Shown here: piece by piece, positions 1 through 8,489 of the stretch | How the letters are laid out: the number at the start of each line of letters is the position of its first letter | How positions within the stretch are numbered: position 1 is the stretch's first letter | Source of the DNA: Methanobacteriota archaeon | Lineage (GTDB): Archaea; Thermoplasmatota; Poseidoniia; Poseidoniales; Poseidoniaceae | Assembly (NCBI GenBank): GCA_002719475.1 | Contig: PBHQ01000023.1 | Span: 1 to 15,617 of the forward strand | Direction: 5' to 3' | Length of the DNA stretch: 15,617 nucleotides | Position numbers and translations under genes: made by a program | Notes under the pieces: model-generated | What the model saw: the letters and a program-made list of their open reading frames with translations, nothing else | Database searches by the model: none | Told to the model about the DNA's origin: nothing

Positions 1-3000
1 GATATTACCATCAAGGCCTGTAATAACTGGGGCGTTTGCAAGGAACATACTCTCACTTTGACGATTAATGAGCCGCTTGCCTCTATTTCTTATTCTCAAG
101 CGCAGATTTCACTCAAGAAGGAAGAACCGATGGCAGATATGGAACCTTCCAATTCAGGTGGTGCGGTAGAGACCTGGGAAATAGATCCCTCCTTACCTGT
201 AGGAATGGAGATGAGTGAATACGGTGTTATTTCTGGAATACCAGTTGCTAACCAAGACAATACCACATACACAATCTTCGCTAACAATTCTGGAGGTAGT
301 GTCAACACGACTTTGACAATCGCAATCAATGGAACTGGCATGTACATCTTCTATCCATATGATAACCATAGAATTGCGGTGAATCATCCCTTGGCTACTA
401 TCTATCCCTCGCAAAGAGGTGCTGCTGCGATAACGTGGGAAATCACCCCCTCCCTTCCACAAGGAATGGAATTCGGTGAAGGAAATGGTAGTATCTGGGG
501 AACACCGATAGAATTGATTTCAGACACGACATATACTGTCTCTGCAACTGGAATTGAACCTGATATCAGTGCAATAACTACGATTAGTTTTGCAGTTCTA
601 CTGGATATCGATTCAGATGGAATCCCTGATGAATCAGATGATGACGATGATGGGGACGGTTGGAGTGATACAGACGAAGCCGCTTGCGGTGGAACTGATG
701 CTTCAGACCCAGATGATGCCCCATTCGATGGTGATGGTGATGGAATCTGTGACAGTAATGATGATATCAATGATGCCCCGATTCTGCTGTTCTATGATAG
801 TTCGACAGTTGAGGTATCTCTCAATCTTGAGATGTCTATCTTCGAGCCAACTACAGTTGGCGGGGATGTGACTTCTTGGTCTATCGACCCATACTTGCCC
901 CTTGGTTTGACTTTCAGCGGTAGCAGCCCTGCAAGAGATGGAGGAGACAATGGTTCGATATTTGGCACTCCAACTGAGTTGAGTGCAGATACTGTCTACA
1001 CGATTACTGCAAGCAACGCCAAATATAGTTCGATATTTGTCATCAACTTGGCAGTTCTTCTGGATACTGATCTTGATGGAACTCCGGATCGTGATGACGA
1101 CGATGATGACGATGATGGTTGGTCTGATGAGATTGAGTTCCTTTGTGGAAAGGACCCGTTGAATGGCACTGATGCTCCAGCCGATACAGATAACGACCAG
1201 ATTTGTGACTATGTTGATGATGACGATGATGGTGATGGTTTCATCGATACTGAAGAGCAAGAGTGTGGTTCTGATTGGATGAATCCTACAGAAGTACCAG
1301 TAGATGCCGACGGTAGTGGAGTATGTGATGGATTGGAGACAGATACAGACCAAGATGGCTGGCTTGATGGTATAGAATCCTCATGTGGAACGGATGCTAA
1401 TGATGGAAGCGATGTTCCTACAGATTTGGACAATGACTTCATCTGTGATTCTCTTGATGATGACAAAGATAACGATGGCTATGCGAATTTCGAGGATGAT
1501 TTCCCAGAGGATGCCGAGGAATGGCTTGATACGGATTCAGACGGAACCGGCGATAATGCTGACATGGACGATGACAATGATTCTTGGACAGACATGTGGG
1601 AAGGACTGTGCAATACTGATTCCAAGTCTAACAATAGCGTGCCAAGTGATTTTGATTCCGATATGATTTGTGACTTGTTTGACGATGATATCGACAATGA
1701 TGGGGTCTCGAATGAACTAGATGCCTTCGATGAAGATGCAAACGAGACCGCCGATTTCGATGGTGATGGAATTGGCGACAATTCAGATGATGATGACGAT
1801 GGCGATATGTGGATGGATGAAGATGAGATTGCATGTGGCACAGATCCTTTCGACAAGAACAACACTCCCGATGGAATGGCCGATTGTGATGCTACCAAGA
1901 AGAGCGGCGAAACCCAGGAAGAATCGACATTTGCCTCAAAGTACTGGTGGATATGTGTACTATTCCTTCTACTGTTGTTGTTCTTAGTACCACTGTTCGT
2001 AATTGCCAAGGAACGGGGTGAGTCGATTTTCGTAATCTTAGGAATGAGAGGTAAAGGCCCAATGCCACAATATACAACATCAGTTCCAGATTTCATCTCT
2101 GGTTCTGGAACCAAGGTTGATCCATTCATCCTGCAAACTGTTGAAGGTGTACGTTCAGGCAAGAAAACATCGAGTAAGGAATCGATCACGATAACTAATC
2201 TTCAGCCCGAAACTACAGTACGATTCATGGACCTGAATCAAGAACTCAACGAAGGTCGCTTCAACATGGCTGATATTCTGGTTGAAGAAGATGATAGTAG
2301 CGAGGAGGAGGAACATGAATCCGGTTCTATCTCATTTAAGTTGAAGTTCGATGATATCTATGAGTCTAATGATGGTGATGAATACACAGGTTTGATGCGA
2401 GTCGGTGACTCCTCAGTTTACTTCCAGTGGACAGTTTGTATCAAAGATCCATCTGGACGTTCAAAGAAGCCAAGTAAGGATGAAGAGGCTTCGAAGAAGG
2501 CTAAATCCGAAGCTGCCGCGGCTAAGAAGAAGGAACTTGAAGTCAAAAAGAAAGCAGAAGAAGATGCCCGAAAGAGAATCGAAGAAGAAGGTCGAATCAA
2601 GAAGGCTGAGGAAGAAGCAAGGGCAAAGGCAGAGGCTGAAGTCAAAGCCAAGGCCGAAGAAGAAGATCGAATCAAGAAGGCTGAAGAAGAAGCAAGGGCA
2701 AAGGCAGAGGCCGAAGTCAAAGCCAAGGCTGAAGAACAGGCTGCAGACAAACTTGCGGAGATGGAAGCAAAGATGGCTGAGAAGATGGCTGCGCTTGAAG
2801 ACAAGTTAGAAGGTCTATCTAAGAAAGAAGCGGAACTCGCTAGAATTTCTGCTAAGGCTGAATTGTTGGACTTGTCAGAACTTGGTGCGACTGAAGAGAC
2901 CACAATCAGAGAGGAAATTGCAAAAGGCAGTGACAACATCAAATTGGCTGATGCCTCAGAATTCCCCGAATCAGGTAGAGGTTATGTTAACGATGGCAAG

Positions 3001-3300
3001 GGTGAGAATATCAGCATCAAGTGGAAGTCAAAAGATGGAGATTTGTTGACTGGAGTTTCTGGAGTTTCTAGAATCATCGGTTCAGGCGCTAAGTTCTACA
3101 GAAAGGATGAACTTCAGAAAATCAAGGGCATCGGGCCATTCATAGAAGAGAAATTGAATGCTTTGGGCTTGTACACTTTCTTGCAATTGTCAAAGATGGA
3201 TGCAGAACTCGAAGATCAAGTAAACATCGCGATTGAATTCTTCCCCGGTAGAGTGAAGAGAGATAAGTGGGTCCATCAGGCAAAGGAGTTTGCCAAGTAG
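1..3300 (+). CDS. Large surface protein: Ig modules, Asp-rich Ca-binding repeats, one TM span, cytoplasmic coiled coil and HhH tail (5' partial)
   Basis: The frame is open from base 1, and its first residues (ACNNWGVCKEHTLTLTI) already belong to an Ig-like strand, so the true start lies upstream. Numbering from base 1, residues 1-200 and about 260-355 are He_PIG-type Ig modules, recognised by motifs such as TWEITPSLPQGMEF and GSIWGTPIEL. Residues about 203-625 are thrombospondin-type-3/EF-like repeats (DSDGIPD, DGDGDGICD, runs of Asp) with regularly placed Cys, expected to bind calcium. One membrane span lies at 648-669 and is followed by KERGE, which suggests N-out, C-in topology. The cytoplasmic part has a beta-rich region (about 690-815), a charged helix with a 25-residue tandem repeat (about 822-945), a short domain containing ADASEFPESGRG and LLTGVSGVSR (978-1028), and a helix-hairpin-helix (IKGIGPFIEEKL, 1036-1066). 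It is probably an adhesin or cell-envelope protein; the role of the HhH is unknown. Confidence 0.88.
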   Translation, partial: DITIKACNNWGVCKEHTLTLTINEPLASISYSQAQISLKKEEPMADMEPSNSGGAVETWEIDPSLPVGMEMSEYGVISGIPVANQDNTTYTIFANNSGGSVNTTLTIAINGTGMYIFYPYDNHRIAVNHPLATIYPSQRGAAAITWEITPSLPQGMEFGEGNGSIWGTPIELISDTTYTVSATGIEPDISAITTISFAVLLDIDSDGIPDESDDDDDGDGWSDTDEAACGGTDASDPDDAPFDGDGDGICDSNDDINDAPILLFYDSSTVEVSLNLEMSIFEPTTVGGDVTSWSIDPYLPLGLTFSGSSPARDGGDNGSIFGTPTELSADTVYTITASNAKYSSIFVINLAVLLDTDLDGTPDRDDDDDDDDGWSDEIEFLCGKDPLNGTDAPADTDNDQICDYVDDDDDGDGFIDTEEQECGSDWMNPTEVPVDADGSGVCDGLETDTDQDGWLDGIESSCGTDANDGSDVPTDLDNDFICDSLDDDKDNDGYANFEDDFPEDAEEWLDTDSDGTGDNADMDDDNDSWTDMWEGLCNTDSKSNNSVPSDFDSDMICDLFDDDIDNDGVSNELDAFDEDANETADFDGDGIGDNSDDDDDGDMWMDEDEIACGTDPFDKNNTPDGMADCDATKKSGETQEESTFASKYWWICVLFLLLLLFLVPLFVIAKERGESIFVILGMRGKGPMPQYTTSVPDFISGSGTKVDPFILQTVEGVRSGKKTSSKESITITNLQPETTVRFMDLNQELNEGRFNMADILVEEDDSSEEEEHESGSISFKLKFDDIYESNDGDEYTGLMRVGDSSVYFQWTVCIKDPSGRSKKPSKDEEASKKAKSEAAAAKKKELEVKKKAEEDARKRIEEEGRIKKAEEEARAKAEAEVKAKAEEEDRIKKAEEEARAKAEAEVKAKAEEQAADKLAEMEAKMAEKMAALEDKLEGLSKKEAELARISAKAELLDLSELGATEETTIREEIAKGSDNIKLADASEFPESGRGYVNDGKGENISIKWKSKDGDLLTGVSGVSRIIGSGAKFYRKDELQKIKGIGPFIEEKLNALGLYTFLQLSKMDAELEDQVNIAIEFFPGRVKRDKWVHQAKEFAK
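2593..2742 (+). repeat. Two tandem 75-bp units inside the charged helix of the surface protein
   Basis: Units 2593-2667 and 2668-2742 each encode 25 residues starting RIKKAEEEARAKAEAE. Comparing them by eye, they differ by three synonymous third-position changes and by their last two codons (GAA GAT versus CAG GCT). The near identity at the DNA level points to a fairly recent duplication. A period of 25 is not a multiple of seven, so this may be a single charged alpha helix or a mixed heptad/hendecad coil rather than a canonical coiled coil. Confidence 0.9.
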
Positions 3301-3326
3301 GCTCTGAAAACAAAGGATGGGTTTGA

Positions 3327-4619
3327 ATGAGTGGAATAATCGAGCAGTTGGAATCTTTGGATGATTCTGTAAAGTTACTGATATGTTTAGTTGGAATCGT
3401 TTTTTCTCTATTCCTTTCTAGGTTTTTGATCGTTAAACCCTGGTTGAGATTGGTAAAATTGACCAGTGCAGAATGGGATGATCAGTTACATGCTCCAATT
3501 TCAAACCGACTATATGCATTCATTTTGATTGGTGGTCTTGACCTTTCTTTGGCTTGGGTCTATTCTTCTGATGGAGAATTTTCTCAAGCAATTGCACCAT
3601 TCTTTTCGGTGTTTTACATCATCCTCTCAACCTCGTTGGCTAGTGTTTCTCTAAAACACATAGTTCCTGTAATTACCGATCGATTCAGCAGTAAGAACAG
3701 TGTTACCGTTTCCGGAAGTAACCCTCTGATAATTTTCGTTTTCAGAGGTGCAGTCTGGTTCGGTGGAATTTATCTAGCACTTTCTGAGATGGGTATTGAA
3801 TTGCTTGGTCTGTTGGCATCATTGGCAGTATTCTCGATAATTATCGGTCTCGCAATGCAGCAAACGCTTGGAAATATAGTCAATTCATTCATGCTAGCTT
3901 TGGATCAACCCTTTGAGGTTGGAGATCGAATAGAAGTAGATGGTTTACTCGGTTCTGTCGCTTCTGTAGGTATTTTGTCGACAAAGATATTGACGTACCA
4001 CGAGACTCTTGTCGTGATCCCAAACAATACACTGATCAATTCTATAGTAATCAATCATGCAAGAGGTGGTGGTGATGGAGTTGCTCGAAGAATCTCATTG
4101 GTTCTTGACATTGGAGTAGATTATGGCGAGGATATCGACCATGTGAAGTATACACTTCTGAAGTTGATGAGAGAGTGCCCGTATGTCATTGACAAACCGA
4201 ATCCAAGAGTGTTGTTGAATGAGTTAAGCGATTTTGCCAAGGTTTTCCGATTATATGGTTGGGTAAAGGATTACAGCGATGAATGGGTCGCAAAAGATTG
4301 GTTGTTGAAGTCTATCGATGAGAAGTTCTCTGAGGAGGGTATCGGAATACCATTCCCTACAGCTCTACACATCAACAGGGAGCACAAGTCGACTGTGAAT
4401 ACTCGAAAGAAGAACGCCAGCGTACGCCTTGCAAGAATGCAGATGATTAAGGAAGACAAGAAATTGCGCGAGGAGCGAGAATCCGCAAGATCAGAACTTG
4501 AGGAAATACAAGAGCGTCTGAAAGATATTGAATTAGAGAAATCTGAGCGTACAACATTAGAAGAGGCTGCTCGAGAACTTGAGAAGATAATCTCGATGTT
4601 CGATGCAGGTGAAGATTGA
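3327..4619 (+). CDS. MscS-family mechanosensitive ion channel
   Basis: This 430-residue membrane protein should open in response to membrane tension and release solutes during hypo-osmotic shock. About four N-terminal hydrophobic segments (near 15-35, 60-85, 90-112 and 130-155) precede the pore helix region (161-190: LASLAVFSIIIGLAMQQTLG). The MscS beta domain follows, with EVGDRIEVDG and the typical IPNNTLINSIVINHAR motif starting at residue 231. A mixed alpha/beta domain runs to about 350. A charged helical tail (377-426) extends beyond the roughly 286 residues of E. coli MscS. The gene starts 26 bases after the surface-protein gene, with a weak purine-rich site (AAAGGATGG) upstream. Its TGA stop is one base from the convergent stop of the SPFH gene. 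Family assignment is firm; the gating ion and the function of the tail are not visible. Confidence 0.93.
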   Translation: MSGIIEQLESLDDSVKLLICLVGIVFSLFLSRFLIVKPWLRLVKLTSAEWDDQLHAPISNRLYAFILIGGLDLSLAWVYSSDGEFSQAIAPFFSVFYIILSTSLASVSLKHIVPVITDRFSSKNSVTVSGSNPLIIFVFRGAVWFGGIYLALSEMGIELLGLLASLAVFSIIIGLAMQQTLGNIVNSFMLALDQPFEVGDRIEVDGLLGSVASVGILSTKILTYHETLVVIPNNTLINSIVINHARGGGDGVARRISLVLDIGVDYGEDIDHVKYTLLKLMRECPYVIDKPNPRVLLNELSDFAKVFRLYGWVKDYSDEWVAKDWLLKSIDEKFSEEGIGIPFPTALHINREHKSTVNTRKKNASVRLARMQMIKEDKKLREERESARSELEEIQERLKDIELEKSERTTLEEAARELEKIISMFDAGED

Positions 4620-4620
4620 A

Positions 4621-5931
4621 TCAGACCGGTGTTCCGCACATTGGACAGGCTTGCCAAGAGGCTTGCAATTGCCCTCCACAATTTGCGCAGTTTGATGTTG
4701 ACGATGGATTGTTCTCAAATGCACTTTCCGTTAATTCAGTCTCGTGTTTCTTAGCACTTGCCTGTGACCTTAGCATTTCCTGCAGCACTTCAGAATCAGT
4801 GGCTCCAGTTTCAAACCCTTTCTCTAACATTCTTTCAACAAGTCCCATTTCAGCTTTCTTCGACTCATTGATATGGTCCATTCTTTGTGCTTCACGAGCT
4901 CTTTTTGCGGCTTGTACCTTTTCGAAAGCATCCATTGCAATGTCCATCTTTGCTTGTTTTTTATCCAGTTCAACCTGATCTTGAGTTCTTTGAATCTGTG
5001 CGATATTTTCTGCAGCAGCAAGGGCGTTCTGTCGATCGGCTTCGTCCATCAAATGTTGATGTTCTTTTTGACTCCGTTCGACTGAAGACAATATTTGCCA
5101 TCTTTGATCATCCAGTTCTGCTTGGGCTTTCAATCTAGCCAGTTCTTCCGCGACCTTACGTCTTTCTTCAACTCCTAAATCATGCACATGCATCCTATGT
5201 AACATCTCACTTTGTCTAGCTCTGTTACGAAGAATAACTTCCATCTCTTCGTTGGCCTTCTCATCGAGAATCTCATTCCTTTGTTTCATTAAGTCTAATT
5301 CGTCCTGCATGGTGAGTAATTTCTCGTGTTCAGTCTTGTTCCATGACAGCCATGCATTCTTCAATTCCAAGGATAATGACTCAAATGTGGCTCTCAAGGA
5401 CATACGTATTCCAGCCTCAGCATCTTCTTTCAATCCACCATCGCTACGTAGTTCATCCAATGTTGAAGAACTGAGTACTTCGGTCTTTACAACGGCATTA
5501 ATTTCGTTAAATAATAGCCTACCTAAATCCGAAATTCCAATTTCCATTTCCCCTTTGGCAGGTAGTGATAGAAGTCTCCCTAGATTCTGAATATTGAATT
5601 CTAATTTGAGGCCAACACATCCGGTGATATCTTTGCCATCACTCGTTCTACCTTCAATCGGAATAAGAACATCATGAGGTCCAAGGAAAACGAAGAGGAA
5701 TGCTCTATCTGGTGTCCCCTTTCCAAACATTCGTGAAAGAAGACCTGCTTCAGGATTAACTTCCATATTGGTTTGTGTAGCAATTCCAACTACTCGACCT
5801 CTTTCTACGACTACACACGCTTCATTCGGCTTGAGGGTGATAGTTGCGTCTCTTGGCACATGTTTGTCCATGTAGTATGTACAAACGGTATGCGGGTTGG
5901 TTCTCCATCTGAATCTGGTATCTTTGCTCAT
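4621..5931 (-). CDS. SPFH (band 7)-like protein with long coiled coil and C-terminal zinc ribbon
   Basis: The 436-residue protein has an N-terminal beta-rich region (about 18-190) containing ITLKPNEACVVVERGRVVGI and later LEFNIQNLGRLL. This fits the SPFH subgroup typified by Bacillus YdjI. A long charged helical region (about 195-390, rich in E, K, R, Q, A) follows. The tail has two CxxC pairs, at Cys415/Cys418 and Cys429/Cys432, forming a zinc ribbon. SPFH proteins usually form membrane-associated oligomers, and YdjI-type members with zinc ribbons take part in PspA-linked envelope stress responses. No PspA gene is visible here. The start is set by AAGGTGAT directly upstream; this site overlaps the stop codon of the preceding helical-protein gene, four bases away, so the two are probably translationally coupled. 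The SPFH call rests on motif and layout resemblance; the zinc ribbon is clear. Confidence 0.72.
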   Translation of the reverse strand: MSKDTRFRWRTNPHTVCTYYMDKHVPRDATITLKPNEACVVVERGRVVGIATQTNMEVNPEAGLLSRMFGKGTPDRAFLFVFLGPHDVLIPIEGRTSDGKDITGCVGLKLEFNIQNLGRLLSLPAKGEMEIGISDLGRLLFNEINAVVKTEVLSSSTLDELRSDGGLKEDAEAGIRMSLRATFESLSLELKNAWLSWNKTEHEKLLTMQDELDLMKQRNEILDEKANEEMEVILRNRARQSEMLHRMHVHDLGVEERRKVAEELARLKAQAELDDQRWQILSSVERSQKEHQHLMDEADRQNALAAAENIAQIQRTQDQVELDKKQAKMDIAMDAFEKVQAAKRAREAQRMDHINESKKAEMGLVERMLEKGFETGATDSEVLQEMLRSQASAKKHETELTESAFENNPSSTSNCANCGGQLQASWQACPMCGTPV

Positions 5932-5935
5932 TTAA

Positions 5936-6457
5936 TCACCTTCTCGTCAATCCGTCCAAAATCATATTTCTTTCAGAGAAATGGTTCTTTGCTCCAGTCA
6001 TTTTTTGCCGGGTCTGTGCTGCTAAAATAATTAGTTCATTCTCTTCCTCTTGCTTGCCAAGGTCGTGGACTAATTGGTTCACGCTATTGGTGGAATCACG
6101 TAATCTTTCAAGTGTTGCTAGGTCGTGTTCAATCAACGTTTTCAGCATTTTCTTATTGAGTTTGGCTGCAGAATCATGTCTTGAATCCGGAGTGTGAGAG
6201 ATGCTGTATCTTGCATCTGAAATCAGAGAATCACATGCTTGCATAGCATCATTGATGTTTCTGCGCAATTTTCTCATCCCCTCTCTATGTGCTTCATCAT
6301 GAATTGAATCAAGATGATTTCGCACCATTTCTGCACGTCTCCTGACCTCTTCCCTTAGAGCCTGATCTGACTCTTTGAGTTTACCACTCTGATATCCAGC
6401 ATATGCCGCCCAAAGTGCCTTTGTAGCGGTCAAAGAAGCGGAAATCACTGGGTCCAT
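5936..6457 (-). CDS. Uncharacterised 173-residue all-helical protein
   Basis: I do not recognise a family. The predicted protein is highly charged and almost wholly helical (for example ESDQALREEVRRRAEMVRN), with a mildly hydrophobic N-terminus (VISASLTATKALWAAYAGYQ) that could contact a membrane but is too polar for a convincing span. It has one Cys. The gene sits between the cyclophilin gene (9-base gap) and the SPFH gene (4-base gap), all on the minus strand. Its own Shine-Dalgarno site GAGGAA overlaps the stop codon of the cyclophilin gene, so it is a real, coupled gene. The context suggests a partner or adaptor of the SPFH scaffold, perhaps by coiled-coil contact. This is inference only. 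Confidence 0.8.
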   Translation of the reverse strand: MDPVISASLTATKALWAAYAGYQSGKLKESDQALREEVRRRAEMVRNHLDSIHDEAHREGMRKLRRNINDAMQACDSLISDARYSISHTPDSRHDSAAKLNKKMLKTLIEHDLATLERLRDSTNSVNQLVHDLGKQEEENELIILAAQTRQKMTGAKNHFSERNMILDGLTRR

Positions 6458-6466
6458 TGAATTTCC

Positions 6467-8413
6467 TCAAACCTTGCAGATAGCACTTGACGTGTCAATC
6501 CTTCGTTTCTTTGTTCTCAATGCTGCTATGGCCAGCGCAACAATGGATAGAAGAGCAGGGAACCCAGGGAGGAACCCTGAGTCAACTGTATCATTCTGTT
6601 TATCATTGGTTGAATCCTCGTCATCTGTTGCTTCTTGTACCACTATTTCCGCCCTGAGAATCTTGACCTCGTAAACTGGTCTGTCGTAGTTTCCTATCTG
6701 AACTTGACTGATTGCATCGATGACATCAATTCCAGATACGTTTTGTCCATCAATACTTCCTGCAATGGCTGCGCCGAAGACAGTATGAATTCCATCAAGG
6801 TGTGAAGGCGTACTGTCTCTATCGACGAAAAAGAATTGACTTCCTCCAGTATTTGGGTATTGAGTCTTGGCCATAGACAAAATTCCAGGATGATGTTCAA
6901 AGCCGTTATCTGCTTCATCTGGAAGGGTATAATTCTCGCTATCACATTCTGTGGCTGCGATTCCATTACAATATCCATGCCATTCTGCTGCATATCCTCC
7001 ATAGCCATTAGAAAATTGAACATCTCCACCTTGAATCACGAATTCATCGATTATTCGGTGGAATATTGTTCCGTCATAATTTCCAAGGCGTATGTGTTCA
7101 AGGAAGTTCGCAGAGTGAATAGGTGATTCTTCCTCATACAATTTAATTTGTAAAGTACCAATGTGCTTGATACCTTCAGAATCAGTCCAACTCAGGTGGA
7201 ATATGACATCTGTATCTGGCAGAGGATCAACGTATTGGCTACAGTTACCTCCGCTTGGACAAGGAACCTCATCATATGTTGGATAGCACTCATTGAATTC
7301 TGTTGAATACGGATCGACACAACACCAATTCATTGAATGGTAATCGGAACCAAGTCCGTTAGGGTCACTAGGATATGGATGGCTAGCAGGACAACTCGAA
7401 TCGTATACCACATTCTCTTCTTGGCATCCATTAGTATCAACTGATGCCCCTAAAGGTGTGTTCGGGCAGTCGTCCTCGCCATCAGGAATGCTATCTCCAT
7501 CACTATCTAAGATGTCATCGGTCTGATTTATCGGTTCATCTTGCAACCCGATAAGAATCACAATTTCCTTTGAATTGAGTGGAGTATAGTTACAATCTTG
7601 CATGTACATTGGATCTAGTGTATACATCCAGCATACTGGTTCGATGATGAATGTAATAGATGTTCCATTACTGATATTGGAGTCAAGAGTGATGTTCCAG
7701 GTCGCATTGGTGCTGGTGTTTGAGAATATCATGTAGGCGCTCAGTCCGTAATTAGCAACCCCTTCTGGTGGATTAGAGGACACGCCTGCAGTATCATTCC
7801 AAAGAACCCCTTGTGGGTAATGAATGCCGCCAGGACAAGCATTGTCCAATACTGCTGTCAGGTTGAAGGAGTTTTGACTGAGATTGGCATCATAGTCGTG
7901 ATGTATCTCCCCGATTCCATAGCAAGTGCTGATGTCTATTGGGCCGATAGCGATCACAATTTGGAATGAATAATTCTGGCTTTCTGTGCAGTTTGTTTGG
8001 CAGTTGTCTCTCGTTGGATGCAATTCAAAGGTCACTAAGGTGCCATCCGGGATATCCTGTGAACGGCTGATTTGCCATTCCACAGGGTATGAGGAGTTAG
8101 ATTCAATGAGATATCTCCAGTTGTTGTCATCACTACTAATCTCGATACCAGAAGTATCATTCTTGATTAGAGTGCTCGGATACACCACGCCATCAGAGCA
8201 ATTGTTCACCAAATCTGCAGAGATATTGAACGTGTATTGCGGTGGCTGACTGTAATTATAGTCATGTGAAACGTTAGTGAAAGTCAGGCATTCATTAGAA
8301 TCCTCACTTGTCAAGGATACAGTTTCATCTCCCAAAATGCCTGTTGGATTTGATTGAATCAGAAGTAGAATGCTCAGGATGAAAGGTAAGATGGTCCTTA
8401 ATCGACTTTCCAT
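6467..8413 (-). CDS. Secreted, membrane-anchored cyclophilin-type peptidyl-prolyl isomerase with duplicated N-terminal domain
   Basis: The 648-residue protein should speed proline cis-trans isomerisation in proteins folding outside the membrane. It has a signal peptide (about 1-28), then two related domains (about 38-150 and 154-295) sharing an HDY...N pattern, an N(C/A)C...GG or DG...YP element and many N-glycosylation sequons. A thrombospondin-3-like calcium motif (DSDGDSIPDGEDDCP) begins at residue 303 and a Cys-rich stretch (WCC, 345-400) follows. The cyclophilin domain (402-600) carries Arg453, Phe458 and Gln461 in FHRIIDEFVIQGGD and the PNTGGSQFFF motif. The Trp of human CypA is His here (SHLDGIHTVFG), as in many prokaryotic members. 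The C-terminus (GFLPGFP, hydrophobic segment, RTKKRR, at 613-638) resembles a PGF-CTERM archaeosortase signal. It leads a three-gene unit. The catalytic domain is certain; the N-terminal domains are unassigned. Confidence 0.92.
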   Translation of the reverse strand: MESRLRTILPFILSILLLIQSNPTGILGDETVSLTSEDSNECLTFTNVSHDYNYSQPPQYTFNISADLVNNCSDGVVYPSTLIKNDTSGIEISSDDNNWRYLIESNSSYPVEWQISRSQDIPDGTLVTFELHPTRDNCQTNCTESQNYSFQIVIAIGPIDISTCYGIGEIHHDYDANLSQNSFNLTAVLDNACPGGIHYPQGVLWNDTAGVSSNPPEGVANYGLSAYMIFSNTSTNATWNITLDSNISNGTSITFIIEPVCWMYTLDPMYMQDCNYTPLNSKEIVILIGLQDEPINQTDDILDSDGDSIPDGEDDCPNTPLGASVDTNGCQEENVVYDSSCPASHPYPSDPNGLGSDYHSMNWCCVDPYSTEFNECYPTYDEVPCPSGGNCSQYVDPLPDTDVIFHLSWTDSEGIKHIGTLQIKLYEEESPIHSANFLEHIRLGNYDGTIFHRIIDEFVIQGGDVQFSNGYGGYAAEWHGYCNGIAATECDSENYTLPDEADNGFEHHPGILSMAKTQYPNTGGSQFFFVDRDSTPSHLDGIHTVFGAAIAGSIDGQNVSGIDVIDAISQVQIGNYDRPVYEVKILRAEIVVQEATDDEDSTNDKQNDTVDSGFLPGFPALLSIVALAIAALRTKKRRIDTSSAICKV

Positions 8414-8440
8414 GAGATTTGCTGGTATTTTACTCTCTTA

Positions 8441-8450
8441 TGTATATTTA
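8441..8450 (-). promoter_or_regulatory. TATA-like box for the cyclophilin operon
   Basis: On the minus strand the sequence reads TAAATATACA. Its centre lies about 33 bases upstream of the cyclophilin ATG. At usual archaeal spacing, transcription would start only a few bases before the ATG, giving a nearly leaderless mRNA. This fits the lack of a Shine-Dalgarno site there, in contrast to the two downstream genes of the unit. Confidence 0.55.
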
Positions 8451-8489
8451 TTACATGTGAATAAGATTTCTTGCAGTTTTTGTTTTGGA

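Noticed and set aside
703..1353. Antisense open frame of 216 codons across the Asp-rich repeats
   Set aside because: It mirrors GAT/GAC-rich codons of the plus-strand gene and has the low-complexity Ile/Thr/Ser content expected of a shadow; no start signal.
600..1860. Repeated GATGATGAC tracts considered as a CRISPR array or microsatellite
   Set aside because: Spacing is irregular, there are no constant repeats with unique spacers, and all tracts stay in frame as calcium-binding Asp motifs.
1479..2189. Antisense open frame of 236 codons
   Set aside because: Ser-rich product caused by reverse reading of GAT/GAA codons; it covers the membrane span and repeats of a convincing plus-strand gene.
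2405..2942. Arg/Lys-rich plus-strand frame (2405-2809) and Ser/Ala-rich minus-strand frame (2418-2942) over the charged helix
   Set aside because: Both are frame-shifted readings of the repetitive Lys/Glu/Ala coding region and have no domains.
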